DNA from: Chloroflexota bacterium
Lineage (GTDB): Bacteria; Chloroflexota; Anaerolineae; Aggregatilineales; Phototrophicaceae
Assembly (NCBI GenBank): GCA_026713245.1
Contig: JAPOOU010000066.1
Span: 1-40,287 of the forward strand
DNA: 40,287 nucleotides
Direction: 5' to 3'
Shown: positions 27,025 through 35,373 of the stretch, one piece after another
Position numbering within the stretch: position 1 is the first letter of the stretch
Layout of the letters: the number at the start of each line of letters is the position of its first letter
The notes under the pieces: model-generated
Database searches by the model: none
What the model saw: only the letters and a program-made list of their open reading frames with translations
What the model was told of the DNA's origin: nothing
Made by a program: the position numbers and the translations under genes

Positions 27025-27474
27025 CTATGGAACGCCAAGAACAAGGTGCAGCCTGTTGACTAGAGGGGGCCCCAATACTATTAGACCAATTGCGATAGAA
27101 GTTAGCACGGTTAGTAATACTGAGGCCGCGGCCACGTCCTTGGCGACTCTCGCCATTGGATGAAGATCGGAAACTGCGAGATTCACCGCCGCCTCAATCG
27201 CCGCATTGAAGAATTCGGCCTGCCACACCATGCCGGTCGCGAGAAGGAGCAGCGCCCATTCTATCGGATTGACTTCCAGCCATATCGTCAATAGCAGGAC
27301 TAGGAACGTCGCCAGCAATAGAATCCTGGTATTCTTTTGATAGCGAAACATGTAGCCACATCCCGCGATAGCGTACATGAGACTGCGCCAGCGGCTGGCG
27401 CTCACAACCGGGCTGTGCGCGGCAGGGTCGAGTCTTGTGCTATCCGAATGACCATCGGCGAGGCCACGGCCCAT
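27025..27474 (-). CDS. dgkA: Diacylglycerol kinase / undecaprenol kinase (DgkA family)
   Basis: Small membrane lipid kinase of 149 residues with three hydrophobic segments (about 50-67, 71-85, 116-137). The family signature is complete: EFFNAAIEAAVN with Glu87, Asn90 and Glu94, and ARVAKDVAAASV with Lys112-Asp113. Members recycle diacylglycerol or undecaprenol in phospholipid and wall metabolism. ATG 27474 is six bases after GGAGG; the GTG at 27477 is too close. The ATG shares one base with the ybeY stop (TGATG). Confidence 0.92.
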   Translation of the reverse strand: MGRGLADGHSDSTRLDPAAHSPVVSASRWRSLMYAIAGCGYMFRYQKNTRILLLATFLVLLLTIWLEVNPIEWALLLLATGMVWQAEFFNAAIEAAVNLAVSDLHPMARVAKDVAAASVLLTVLTSIAIGLIVLGPPLVNRLHLVLGVP

Positions 27475-27950
27475 CACGCGCCTCCGTATTTGTCCACGAT
27501 GTCGGGGTCTATCCCGATTGACGCCAGGGCCGCAGCTTGTTCATTCCACATCGTACGTTTCTCTGTTTCGGTATCGTGATGATGACCCAACAAGTGCAGG
27601 AGGCCATGTATAGCGAGCATGCAAATCGCGTTCTCAGCGTTTAGATTGCGTCGTTTCGCGGCGCGCTTGGCATAGGGATAGGCAATCAGGATGTCTCCGA
27701 GGTAGGCGCTGTTGCTGTCAGTATCGACGGGTGTTGGGCCGGCGGGAAACGACAATACATCCGTCTCGCTGGCAACTTGACGATATTTCAGATTCAAGCG
27801 TCGGACAGAGTCGTCGTCGGTTACAACAAGGGTCACATGCGAACGCGAATCCGCCTGCAGTTGTTTCAGGACAGTCTCGGCCGCTTGTCGAAGGCGAGAC
27901 TCGGCCACCGGATATACTTGCTTTATCTGGATATCTACCGTGAAGCTCAC
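27474..27950 (-). CDS. ybeY: Endoribonuclease YbeY
   Basis: Zinc-dependent ribosome-associated endoribonuclease involved in 16S rRNA 3'-end maturation and ribosome quality control; 158 residues. The metal signature is His115-x3-His119-x5-His125 in AIHGLLHLLGHHHDTE. TDVLSFPAG (63-71) and YLGDILI (84-90) are family elements. It starts with GTG, overlapping the pgpH stop by four bases (GTGA), with GAAAG just upstream. Its own 3' end holds the ribosome-binding site of dgkA. Confidence 0.95.
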   Translation of the reverse strand: MSFTVDIQIKQVYPVAESRLRQAAETVLKQLQADSRSHVTLVVTDDDSVRRLNLKYRQVASETDVLSFPAGPTPVDTDSNSAYLGDILIAYPYAKRAAKRRNLNAENAICMLAIHGLLHLLGHHHDTETEKRTMWNEQAAALASIGIDPDIVDKYGGA

Positions 27951-30418
27951 GTGCTTTCATTCGCTTCGTCAGTAGCGCTCGCGCGCTGCATTTCGTGATT
28001 CGTTTTTGTACCGTTTCGTTTGGGAAGAGGCGGCACATCATCCAGGGGTTCATCGTCGTCCATGATGGCTGGCAAGGGGGCGCCGTCCGCGTCCGGCGGG
28101 GTCGATCTTGTCTTTGAAGGCAGTTCCGGCGAATTCTTAACGCCGGCTTTGCCTTCGACGTGAGTGTTGGCAGCCTGTCGCTCACCAGTTGCGATTGCGG
28201 TCTGAGATTCAGGAATACTTTCCGGCATCGGGGCGGCTTCGCTGGCCGCTGCAACGCTTGAAGCGGCTGACGGCTCTTCGCGCGCGCCGCCAGGGGGCAC
28301 GGACTTGACAGCTCGGGCGTAGTCAATCCTTGTGTGGAACAATCCCTTAAAGACGTCGATAAAGGTCTCTTCAATCTTGCGCAGATCATTTAGCGTCAGA
28401 TTGGAGGCATCCAACTGCCCGGCGTTTCGTTTGCTGTCTACGATTCGGTGAACCAGCTCGGTTATCTCCCGGTTGCTTTCCGGATGAACAGCCCGGATCG
28501 CCGACTCGCAACTGTCCGCCAGCATCAGAATAGCAGTTTCGCGGCTCTGTGGTATGGGACCAGGGTAGGAGAAGTCCGCAGAATCAACTTCGTCAGCATC
28601 TTTCGCCGCGTCCAGCGCGCGCTGATAAAAGACGAATACTTCGGTTGTACCGTGATGTTCACGAATGAAATCGCGAATGCGGTTGGGAAGATTGTAATTC
28701 TTTGCAATTTGGTCGCCTTCAATGACGTGGTCAACTATTATGTCCGCGCTGCGGTAGGGGTCATTCAGCCCGTCGTGAGGGTTGCGCATCTGCTGCTGAT
28801 TTTCTGTGAAAAAATAAGGATTGCTCATCTTGCCGACGTCGTGATAAAGCGCCGCAACGTGCGTCAACTGCGTGTCGGCCCCGATAGCCTCTGAGGCTTG
28901 TTCCGCCAGATTGGCGACTTGCAAGGAATGCTGATACGTGCCCGGCGCCTCGCGCAGCAGGCGTTGCAGGAGTGGTTTGCTGGGCTGGCTCAAATCCATA
29001 AGCTTGAAGGGAGTAGGCAGATTAAACAGCACCGTCAAGATGTACATAGCGGCGAAGGATGTTGTCGGAACGATGAGCAAGCCGTTGAAAAAGCCCTGTA
29101 TCAGGTTTGACGGGACCAGCGCGTCAAAACCAATCAAAAGCGCGAAGATTGCGACGACGGCGACATTGCTGATGCCGACGACCAAGCCCGACAGAAAATA
29201 GCTGTTCAAGCGCGCGGCATTGCGAAGTGTCAAGATTGCGCTGATATTTGCCGCTGCCACAAGACTCGCGTTTTCGAGTGAGGGACTTCGGCCCAGTATG
29301 CCGGCAAGAAACGCGAAGCCTATGGTGGCGACGATGGCAAGATTGGGGCGGCTCAATGCCACGTAAAGGATGCCCAGTGTAGCGGCGGGCATCAGATATA
29401 TATTTGATGCGCCGAAGGATCGTACAGCAACCAGGGCGATCAAGAAGAGCGCCGCCTGCAGCAGCAAGCTTCCAGTATCCGCGAGCAGCAAGTGCAAATC
29501 AAAGCGACTGATGTACAGACCGATCATCAGTGTAACCATAGCGCTCGCCAGCACGGCGCGCAGAATCCGAGAGCCTCGGTTGCTCGTTTGCGCGAGAAGT
29601 CCCAACTCTTGTAAGGCCTCGAAAGATAGATTGTCGATGCGCTGATTTGCTGGCGCGACAATCTGTCCAGCAATAAAATGGCGCTGTTGCGCCTCAACGT
29701 TGTCGACCGCCGACTCACGGTCAAGCGCCGTTTGCTCAGGATTCTCGAAGGTATTGGCGCGGATGACGTCGCCTGTGATCATGGTTACGATATGGCTTTC
29801 CTGAGGGGACAAGCGCAGGCTGACCTGGGTCGGCAACTGATCGCGTTCGTGCTGCAAATCTGAACTGCGAATGGGATCGCGCATAACGCGCTCCAACACC
29901 GATATGATCTCGTTGCGGACCAATGTCCAGCGTTCCTCTGGCAATTGAAGCATCGCGACAATTGTCTCGCGGTCGCCATCAAGAATGAGAGACGTAATTT
30001 CGTTGACGTCGGCGACTTGCTGATCTAGCGAGGCGAATGAGTCGGCGCGAACGTTGTCGATGAATTGCAGGATATTTTCCGTCAAGACCCGCTGTTGACG
30101 CGCCACATTCGGATCGGGCGAGTGGTATACCGTGGGGACTTGCGCCAGGACATTTTGTCTTTCTTGTTCGGTCAGTATTTCACTGACGAACAAGCCCTCT
30201 TCTCGAGCAATGATGTCTTCTGCCGGCACCGAACCAACAACAAGATTGGCTGTGCTGCTTGCGCCCAGGAAGATGTCATCGAAAGCCACAATGGCCGTGC
30301 AGCAGCAGATAAAAACGAGCGCGAACAGCAGCAACAGCAACGAACGAAGCGCCAACTGCGTGCGATCTGGCGCGAGACTGAATCGTTCTTCCAGAATATC
30401 CCTAAGGCGGAGGACCAT
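27947..30418 (-). CDS. pgpH: 7TM-HD cyclic-di-AMP phosphodiesterase, PgpH/YqfF family
   Basis: Multidomain membrane protein that in Firmicutes degrades c-di-AMP. Counting from GTG 30427: first helix (about 27-49), extracytoplasmic 7TMR-HDED domain (about 60-285), a cluster of about seven helices (290-470), cytoplasmic HD domain (about 480-690) with His500 and HDVGK (His529-Asp530), REHHGTTEV (589-597). An alanine/proline/glutamate-rich tail of over 100 residues follows and looks disordered, longer than in typical homologues. ATG 30418 with GAGTGG nearby is preferred; GTG 30427 is possible. It overlaps the 3' end of yqeY by 17 bases. Confidence 0.94.
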   Translation of the reverse strand: MVLRLRDILEERFSLAPDRTQLALRSLLLLLFALVFICCCTAIVAFDDIFLGASSTANLVVGSVPAEDIIAREEGLFVSEILTEQERQNVLAQVPTVYHSPDPNVARQQRVLTENILQFIDNVRADSFASLDQQVADVNEITSLILDGDRETIVAMLQLPEERWTLVRNEIISVLERVMRDPIRSSDLQHERDQLPTQVSLRLSPQESHIVTMITGDVIRANTFENPEQTALDRESAVDNVEAQQRHFIAGQIVAPANQRIDNLSFEALQELGLLAQTSNRGSRILRAVLASAMVTLMIGLYISRFDLHLLLADTGSLLLQAALFLIALVAVRSFGASNIYLMPAATLGILYVALSRPNLAIVATIGFAFLAGILGRSPSLENASLVAAANISAILTLRNAARLNSYFLSGLVVGISNVAVVAIFALLIGFDALVPSNLIQGFFNGLLIVPTTSFAAMYILTVLFNLPTPFKLMDLSQPSKPLLQRLLREAPGTYQHSLQVANLAEQASEAIGADTQLTHVAALYHDVGKMSNPYFFTENQQQMRNPHDGLNDPYRSADIIVDHVIEGDQIAKNYNLPNRIRDFIREHHGTTEVFVFYQRALDAAKDADEVDSADFSYPGPIPQSRETAILMLADSCESAIRAVHPESNREITELVHRIVDSKRNAGQLDASNLTLNDLRKIEETFIDVFKGLFHTRIDYARAVKSVPPGGAREEPSAASSVAAASEAAPMPESIPESQTAIATGERQAANTHVEGKAGVKNSPELPSKTRSTPPDADGAPLPAIMDDDEPLDDVPPLPKRNGTKTNHEMQRASATDEANEST

Positions 30419-30869
30419 TGGTTCCACTCAAGATCTCTTTTGCCAGGGAGTTGACCTGTTTGCCGTCGGCGCGACCGCGAACCTGTGGCATAACAGCCTG
30501 CATGATCTTACCCATCTCGCGCATGGAGCTGGCGCCGGTCTCGTCAATTGCCCTCCGAATAATCTGTCGGAGTTCGTCCTCAGTAAGTTGGCTCGGTAGA
30601 AAGCTCTCAATCAGCTCGAGGTCGAATCTTGCGCTTGCTAATTCCTCAGCGCGTCCCGCCGCTTCCAATTCGGCAATGGTTTCGCGTTGTCGCTTGGCTT
30701 CCTTCTGCAAGACGGCTTGCGCGCCGTCATCGTCGAGCGAAATTCTCGAATCTATTTCGACCTGCTTTATCGCGCTGTTTAGCAGACGAATCGCATTGCG
30801 GCGTCTGCTGTCCCCGGCCTTCATCGCCTCTTTCAGCGCGGATTGCAATTGTGTCTTCAGTTTGCTCAT
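30402..30869 (-). CDS. yqeY: GatB/YqeY-domain protein
   Basis: Soluble helical protein of 155 residues resembling the C-terminal tRNA-binding domain of GatB (YqeY family). Key stretches are LQSALKEAMKAGDSRRRNAIRLL (8-30, read across two short helices), FLPSQLTEDEL (90-100) and MGKIMQAVMPQVRGRADGK (118-136). The cellular role is not settled. It is the first gene of the packed yqeY-pgpH-ybeY-dgkA chain and is separated from mtaB by 151 bases. Confidence 0.92.
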   Translation of the reverse strand: MSKLKTQLQSALKEAMKAGDSRRRNAIRLLNSAIKQVEIDSRISLDDDGAQAVLQKEAKRQRETIAELEAAGRAEELASARFDLELIESFLPSQLTEDELRQIIRRAIDETGASSMREMGKIMQAVMPQVRGRADGKQVNSLAKEILSGTNGPPP

Positions 30870-31020
30870 AGTTCAGTCTTCACGTTCTCGTACTTCGCAT
30901 CAGAACGAGTACGTGACCGATTCGCATTGGAAGCCGCCCATATTCAGGCATTTGATCTCTTGCCTTTGAAGAAACGCGTCGCTCGAGCAAACGACCGCGA
31001 CGCAGCCTTGTGACCGTAAG

Positions 31021-32301
31021 CTATAAGCGTACTGTACCATGAATCACACCGTCCGTGTATTCTCCGAGATCGGTGGCGCAGACGCGGTTGCATAAATTCC
31101 TCGGGTGTACAGCCTTGACCCGCATATAAGTGTCCGTATAGCCGGTATGAACAAATCCATCCGGCGTAGCGCCAGTGATTTGCTCCCACAGCACATTCTG
31201 ATACCTGCCCGCCAGCCTCGCCGCAAAGTTTTCTTCCATAGAATCGGATATGGCGAGTAGTTCAGCGCTTCGTCCTCTCTTGACTTGGCCGCTCACCTGG
31301 TGTTTCATGCGGCTGGCCGGCGTTCCGGGTCGGCTGCTGTAACGAAAAACGTGAAGCCCGTCGAATCTCATCTCCTCGATGAACGCGCGGGACGTCGCGA
31401 ATTCACGGTCGGTTTCACCGGGGAAGCCTACGATTACGTCTGTTGTTATGCGCGCCCCGGGGATGGTCTCGCGGGCAGCCTGCATCAGCGCGCGAAACGC
31501 CTCTTGATTGGTGTTGCGCCGCATGCGTTTCAAGGTGGCGTCGCAGCCGCTCTGCAAGGGCAGGTGCAGGTGACGGCAAAGACGGGGATCCTGCCACAGC
31601 TCGAAGAAACCCGGCGCCAGATCCCATGGCTCCAAAGAGGAGAGCCGCAGGCGAGGCATGTCGCTATGCCGCAACAGCGCCCGCACCAACCGGGCAAGTC
31701 CGTCAACGCGGCCTAGGTCGTGGCCATAGCTGCCGAGGTGGACCCCCGTTAGCACCGCTTCTTGATAGCCTAGTTGGCGCAGTGTATTCACTTCCCGCAG
31801 CACCTCGTCGATCGTGCGGCTACGCCCGTGGCCGCGGGCAATTGTCGTTACACAAAACGTACATTCGTTGTCACAACCGTCCTGCGCTTTCACGAATGCT
31901 CGCGTACGACCTGGGCTTCGGACGGGCGGCCTCCGCTCGATCGGCTCACTGTCGAAGACCTTGATCTCTTCGCCAGTGACGAAAGACACCAGGTCCTCTT
32001 TGTCGGCATTACCGATTACGCGAGCGACCCCGGGCAGCGTATCAAGCTCCTTCGGCGCAATTTGCGCATAGCACCCGGTAACCGTGGTCTCGGCTTGCGG
32101 ATTGGATCGATGGAACTCGCGGACGAGTTTGCGGCTGGTTTTGCTGGCCTCCTGTGTTACCGCGCAAGTGTTCAAGATAAAATGGTCGGCATCTTCCGGG
32201 CGCTCGACGACCTCGTGGCCCATGTCCTGAAACTGGCGAGCCATGGATTCGATTTCGCTCTGATTCAGTCGACAGCCTACCATTCGCAGATGCGCTTTCA
32301 T
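31021..32301 (-). CDS. mtaB: tRNA t6A37 methylthiotransferase MtaB
   Basis: Radical-SAM methylthiotransferase that converts t6A37 to ms2t6A37 in ANN-decoding tRNAs; 426 residues. The N-terminal UPF0004 domain binds the auxiliary 4Fe-4S cluster through Cys10, Cys46 and Cys77. The radical-SAM triad is Cys143, Cys147 and Cys150 in CDNECTFC. TDVIVGFPGE is a further family motif, and the end (about 370-426) is the TRAM-like domain. Its start overlaps the stop of the preceding unknown gene by four bases (ATGA), and GGTGGAGG lies upstream. The first 20 bases of this gene also occur at 35370-35389 as part of a duplication. Confidence 0.94.
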   Translation of the reverse strand: MKAHLRMVGCRLNQSEIESMARQFQDMGHEVVERPEDADHFILNTCAVTQEASKTSRKLVREFHRSNPQAETTVTGCYAQIAPKELDTLPGVARVIGNADKEDLVSFVTGEEIKVFDSEPIERRPPVRSPGRTRAFVKAQDGCDNECTFCVTTIARGHGRSRTIDEVLREVNTLRQLGYQEAVLTGVHLGSYGHDLGRVDGLARLVRALLRHSDMPRLRLSSLEPWDLAPGFFELWQDPRLCRHLHLPLQSGCDATLKRMRRNTNQEAFRALMQAARETIPGARITTDVIVGFPGETDREFATSRAFIEEMRFDGLHVFRYSSRPGTPASRMKHQVSGQVKRGRSAELLAISDSMEENFAARLAGRYQNVLWEQITGATPDGFVHTGYTDTYMRVKAVHPRNLCNRVCATDLGEYTDGVIHGTVRL

Positions 32302-33221
32302 AATTTGGCATCCCCTCCACCGGCAACGCTCGGGCTGAAAACGGTAACATTGTCGAAGTCAACGACTACGCCGCCGCCGCCTGTTTGCGTCGCTTGCGCG
32401 ATCAATCCCAGTTGCCCTCGCAAGGGCTCCGGCGCTTGAAACCCGTCTACCATGCGTCCGCCGATACATTCGCCGTTTGTGAAGGTACTGCTCGCCCCGG
32501 GCTCGTCGGGAATGCAAAGCATGACATGTACGCCGTTTACAAAGAACTCTAGTTCCGATCCATGAGCGATAACGCGGATCCGGTTATGCGCGCCCAGGTC
32601 ATGGTGTATGTCTCGAGAAGGGATCCACGTGCTTAATACTTCTCGAGCGCCGTCGACGATCCGTTCCAGCGCATAATAGCCATCGCTGCTAATGAGAAAA
32701 GCATAGTAGTTGCGGCCCGCTGCCGGGTCAAGGACTTTTCGCAGGGCTGCATTCAGCAACGCAGACCATTGGCCAATGCCGCAGAAAACCACGGCTGGCA
32801 GATCGCAGGCCTCTTCTGATGGGCTTTGCATGGCGAAAACGATGCCAAAGGCGTTGTCGATCGGTCCGGCTACTGCCCTAGCTGCAACGCTGACGTCAAA
32901 TTCAACAAAATGATGACGCGCGACTGACCAACTCGCGGTTCGAGCGCTGGAAAGCGCCAGTCGCAATCGACCGTCTTCGATCGTCGCGCTCTGCTGACCA
33001 TCGTAAAGATCCCACTCGTCAAGATAGCCGTCGAAGGCCGCGACATAGAGCAAGTCGCCCGGGACGCCGGCTAAAGGGTCCCTGGCCCGATCAAAACCGG
33101 CATAGAGGAGGTTGCCCGCGACCAGTGTCAGCAACAATACGATGATTGCTGACCTGGATCTTGCCAAGCGTTGCAGCCTTCCAAGACGGCTAGGGGTTTC
33201 CGTCACAAGGACATTACTCAT
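32298..33221 (-). CDS. Membrane-anchored concanavalin-like protein of unknown function, copy 1
   Basis: 307 residues: basic N terminus, one hydrophobic segment (about 24-42) that may be an anchor or signal peptide, and a beta-rich domain. The domain opens LLYVAAFDGYLDEWDLYDG and carries YYAFLISSDGYYALERI and FVNGVHVMLCIPDE, a layout like LamG/3-keto-disaccharide-hydrolase domains that bind or cleave sugars. No catalytic site can be named. ATG 33221 is preceded by AGGA at a five-base spacing; the TTG at 33302 lies upstream of the promoter. It is translationally coupled to mtaB through ATGA. A shorter duplicate lies at 34606-35373 in the opposite direction. Confidence 0.8.
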   Translation of the reverse strand: MSNVLVTETPSRLGRLQRLARSRSAIIVLLLTLVAGNLLYAGFDRARDPLAGVPGDLLYVAAFDGYLDEWDLYDGQQSATIEDGRLRLALSSARTASWSVARHHFVEFDVSVAARAVAGPIDNAFGIVFAMQSPSEEACDLPAVVFCGIGQWSALLNAALRKVLDPAAGRNYYAFLISSDGYYALERIVDGAREVLSTWIPSRDIHHDLGAHNRIRVIAHGSELEFFVNGVHVMLCIPDEPGASSTFTNGECIGGRMVDGFQAPEPLRGQLGLIAQATQTGGGGVVVDFDNVTVFSPSVAGGGDAKL

Positions 33222-33238
33222 CAATTTCCTGCCGCGCG

Positions 33239-33267
33239 ATTGTATCACAGTCAACAGTTGGCGTAAA
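33239..33267 (-). promoter_or_regulatory. Promoter of the copy 1-mtaB operon
   Basis: On the minus strand TTTACG (33267-33262) and TACAAT (33244-33239) are 17 bases apart. Transcription would begin about ten bases before ATG 33221. Confidence 0.55.
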
Positions 33268-33350
33268 CGAAATGCCCCGCGTACCCAGGGCAAACGCTTC
33301 AAATTGAAATGCTGCCGACAATGCCAAATTATCCGCCGTATTGATAATCT

Positions 33351-33423
33351 GTAGGGGCGTTTCGTTGAAACGCCCGCAAATCACAGCTCATTTTCGCGAG
33401 CGGCTCGCGGAGCCGCCCCTGTA
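33351..33423. repeat. MITE-like palindromic element with terminal inverted repeats
   Basis: AGGGGCG (33353-33359) and CGCCCCT (33414-33420) form the ends, flanked by GT and GTA. Inside are two perfect hairpins: GGGCGTTTC-GTT-GAAACGCCC (33355-33375) and GCGGCTC-GCG-GAGCCGC (33400-33416). The first 12 bases recur at the right window edge. Such GTAGGGGCG-ended elements behave as small non-coding mobile or REP-like repeats in many genomes. It sits between two divergent genes in the duplicated region. Confidence 0.7.
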
Positions 33424-33567
33424 TTGTAGTAATTTTGCGGGGCGAACGGCGCATAATGGTTTTGAAACGATTGCCCTATACAGGAACCGGCGACCTACCC
33501 TCACTTGTGACGGCGACTGAAACGCGTCCCATTCGCAGTCTTGAAAGAAAGCCATGCTATATCGCAA

Positions 33568-33595
33568 TTGGGAAGGCAATTTTAGCGGGTATAAT
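33568..33595 (+). promoter_or_regulatory. Promoter of the orphan gene at 33641
   Basis: TTGGGA (33568-33573), 16 bases, then a perfect TATAAT (33590-33595). The expected start of transcription near 33602 places the GTG at 33641, with AAAGGA in front, about 40 bases into the message. Confidence 0.6.
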
Positions 33596-33640
33596 GTTGC
33601 CACAGTCAGTCCCATAAAGCCGCGTTCAAAGGATGCAATA

Positions 33641-34420
33641 GTGTTGGATGCGCTCAAGCTCATGACAACGATTGAATTAGCGCACGCCGGTGATTGCGCA
33701 TTGTTGGGCCTGGACCGCGAAGGCTATGTCTACGTCGAAGAACTCTATGGCGAGCACGACTGGCTGGCGCAACACAAAATTTCGACGAGCGCAGGACTGC
33801 TTGAGACGGTCGATGAACGATGCGGAATGGCCCCGGCGCCCGCGCCTTTGCCATTGCCGGCGCTACTCGCCAGACCCTCAAAAGTGAAAGTCTTCGATCA
33901 TTTGAATTATACCGGGGCGCGCTGGCGTGGTCGAATGGTCGACGAGAGGATTGTGGAATTGTTGCGCGATTTGAGCGTCGCCGAAAAGATTGATTTGGTC
34001 GACTATTTGGACTGGGAAATTGACCCGCTGCGCCTGCTAGGCATTGCCGAGAGCACTGTCCTGTCCTGCTGCGCATATTTTGACGGCGAGTACCTGGTCT
34101 GCCGGCGCATTCGCCTTGCCTATCGCGTCCCGGCGGGGCAGAGAGACGATCACAGTCTTGATTGCGACTACGATTCCATTGAAGTACATCTCTTGCACCG
34201 ATTGCCGGCAGATGCGCTTGAGCTGCCAGACTTGAGAGAGTGTTTGACAGATCTTGATCTATGCCGTCCGCTTGACTGTATGACAGTTGACAGGAAGCTC
34301 TACCTCGCGGATGGCGGAGAAGGCGACATCAAGTCCGCCCTGCACATATTTGAAATCGAGACATCTGGGGATTGGGAACAAAAGAAAACTGAGACGGTGA
34401 AAGCGCTCGACCCGGATTGA
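33641..34420 (+). CDS. Orphan protein of unknown function
   Basis: 259 residues, no signal peptide or membrane helix. I recognise no family. Early strands ELAHAGDCALLGLDREGYVYVEELYG look like a small sensor-type beta sheet. A proline/alanine linker (MAPAPAPLPLPALLARP) separates it from an acidic helical part (VAEKIDLVDYLDWEIDPLRLLG) and a second beta-rich part with several cysteines (SCCAYFDGEYLVCRR). GTG 33641 has AAAGGA seven bases upstream; an ATG at 33554 lies before the promoter and was rejected. It sits between the inverted duplicates. Confidence 0.65.
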   Translation: MLDALKLMTTIELAHAGDCALLGLDREGYVYVEELYGEHDWLAQHKISTSAGLLETVDERCGMAPAPAPLPLPALLARPSKVKVFDHLNYTGARWRGRMVDERIVELLRDLSVAEKIDLVDYLDWEIDPLRLLGIAESTVLSCCAYFDGEYLVCRRIRLAYRVPAGQRDDHSLDCDYDSIEVHLLHRLPADALELPDLRECLTDLDLCRPLDCMTVDRKLYLADGGEGDIKSALHIFEIETSGDWEQKKTETVKALDPD

Positions 34421-34456
34421 GCGCGGACCTTGCCCTAGCGACGGTCTTCAGCGACA

Positions 34457-34468
34457 GCGCTCGAGCGC
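34457..34468. other. Perfect 12-base palindrome
   Basis: GCGCTCGAGCGC lies 37 bases after the orphan gene stop. No T run follows, so it is not an obvious terminator. It may be a protein site or chance. Confidence 0.25.
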
Positions 34469-34542
34469 AGGCTCTAGCGACTTGCCGCTCGCTTATGCTC
34501 CAGCGGAACGATATTTCCGGACCGCCGCCGCCGTAACATTCC

Positions 34543-34571
34543 TTGACAAGCGCGCGTGACGACGCTAGAGT
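34543..34571 (+). promoter_or_regulatory. Consensus promoter upstream of copy 2 and probably the lysC transcript
   Basis: A perfect -35 TTGACA (34543-34548), a 17-base spacer and TAGAGT (34566-34571). It is the best promoter match I found in the window. It drives the duplicated unknown gene, and since no terminator follows until the attenuator at 35496, its message should run into the leader and, when allowed, into lysC. Confidence 0.72.
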
Positions 34572-34605
34572 GTTGACCGTAAGAACTGGCGAAACGAATT
34601 AGACA

Positions 34606-35373
34606 ATGAATTTTGCCATATTGCTGCTGGCGCTGGTCCTGGGCGACCTTCCTTACGCCCATCTTGATCGAGCCAGGGGCCCAATCGTCGGCGTCCCAGG
34701 CGACTTGCTCTATGTTGCGACTTTCGACGACTTTCTTGACGAGTGGGATCTTTACGATGGTCAGCTGGTGAGCGCGACGATCGAAGACGGTCGATTGCGA
34801 CTGTCGATTTCCAGCGCTCGAACCGCGGGTTGGTCAGTCGCGCGTCATCATTTTGTTGAATTTGACATCAGCGTTGCAGCTAGGGCAATAGCCGGACCGA
34901 TCGACAACGCCTTTGGCATCGTTTTCGCCATGCGACAAGACCTTGACCCGGCAGCAGGCCCCAACTACTATGCTTTTCTCATTAGCAGCGATGGCTATTA
35001 TGCGCTGGAACGGATCGTCGACGGTACTCGAGAAGTATTAAGCACTTGGATCCCTTCTGCAAGTATTTATCAAGGTTTAGGCGCGCAGAACACGATCCGC
35101 GTCATCGCGCAGGCATCCGAACTAAAGTTCTTTGTCAACGGAGCACAAGTGACGCTTTGTATTCCCAATGAGCCCGAGGCACCCAGCACGTTCGCAATCG
35201 GCGAATGTATCGGCGGACGCATGGTAGACGGGTTTCAAGCGCCGGAGCCCGTGCAAGGACAACTGGGATTGATCGCGCAAACGACACAGACAGGCGGCGG
35301 CGTAGTCGTTGATTTCGACAATATTACCGTTTTCAGCCCGAGCGTTGCTGGTGGAGAGGATGCCAAGTTATGA
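34606..35373 (+). CDS. Concanavalin-like protein of unknown function, copy 2 (deleted duplicate)
   Basis: 255-residue paralogue of the protein at 32298-33221, very similar along most of its length. It lacks the basic N terminus, beginning within the hydrophobic segment (MNFAILLLALVLGD), and has lost 29 residues in frame after GIVFAM. The sugar-binding-like beta domain is otherwise kept, ending SPSVAGGEDAKL as in copy 1. The ribosome-binding site is weak. Its TGA overlaps the ATG of the leader peptide by four bases, exactly as copy 1 overlaps mtaB. It may still make a secreted or anchored protein, or mainly serve as transcribed sequence before lysC. Confidence 0.72.
   Translation: MNFAILLLALVLGDLPYAHLDRARGPIVGVPGDLLYVATFDDFLDEWDLYDGQLVSATIEDGRLRLSISSARTAGWSVARHHFVEFDISVAARAIAGPIDNAFGIVFAMRQDLDPAAGPNYYAFLISSDGYYALERIVDGTREVLSTWIPSASIYQGLGAQNTIRVIAQASELKFFVNGAQVTLCIPNEPEAPSTFAIGECIGGRMVDGFQAPEPVQGQLGLIAQTTQTGGGVVVDFDNITVFSPSVAGGEDAKL
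35353..35359 (+). promoter_or_regulatory. Ribosome-binding site of the leader peptide
   Basis: GGAGAGG ten bases before ATG 35370. The equivalent position before mtaB reads GGAGGGG, so this site came with the duplication. Confidence 0.65.

Noticed and set aside
30870..31020. Hairpin between yqeY and mtaB around the doubled CGTTCTCGTAC / GAACGAGTACG strings
   Set aside because: The two strings look similar but do not pair well as an inverted repeat, and there is no T run on the transcribed strand.
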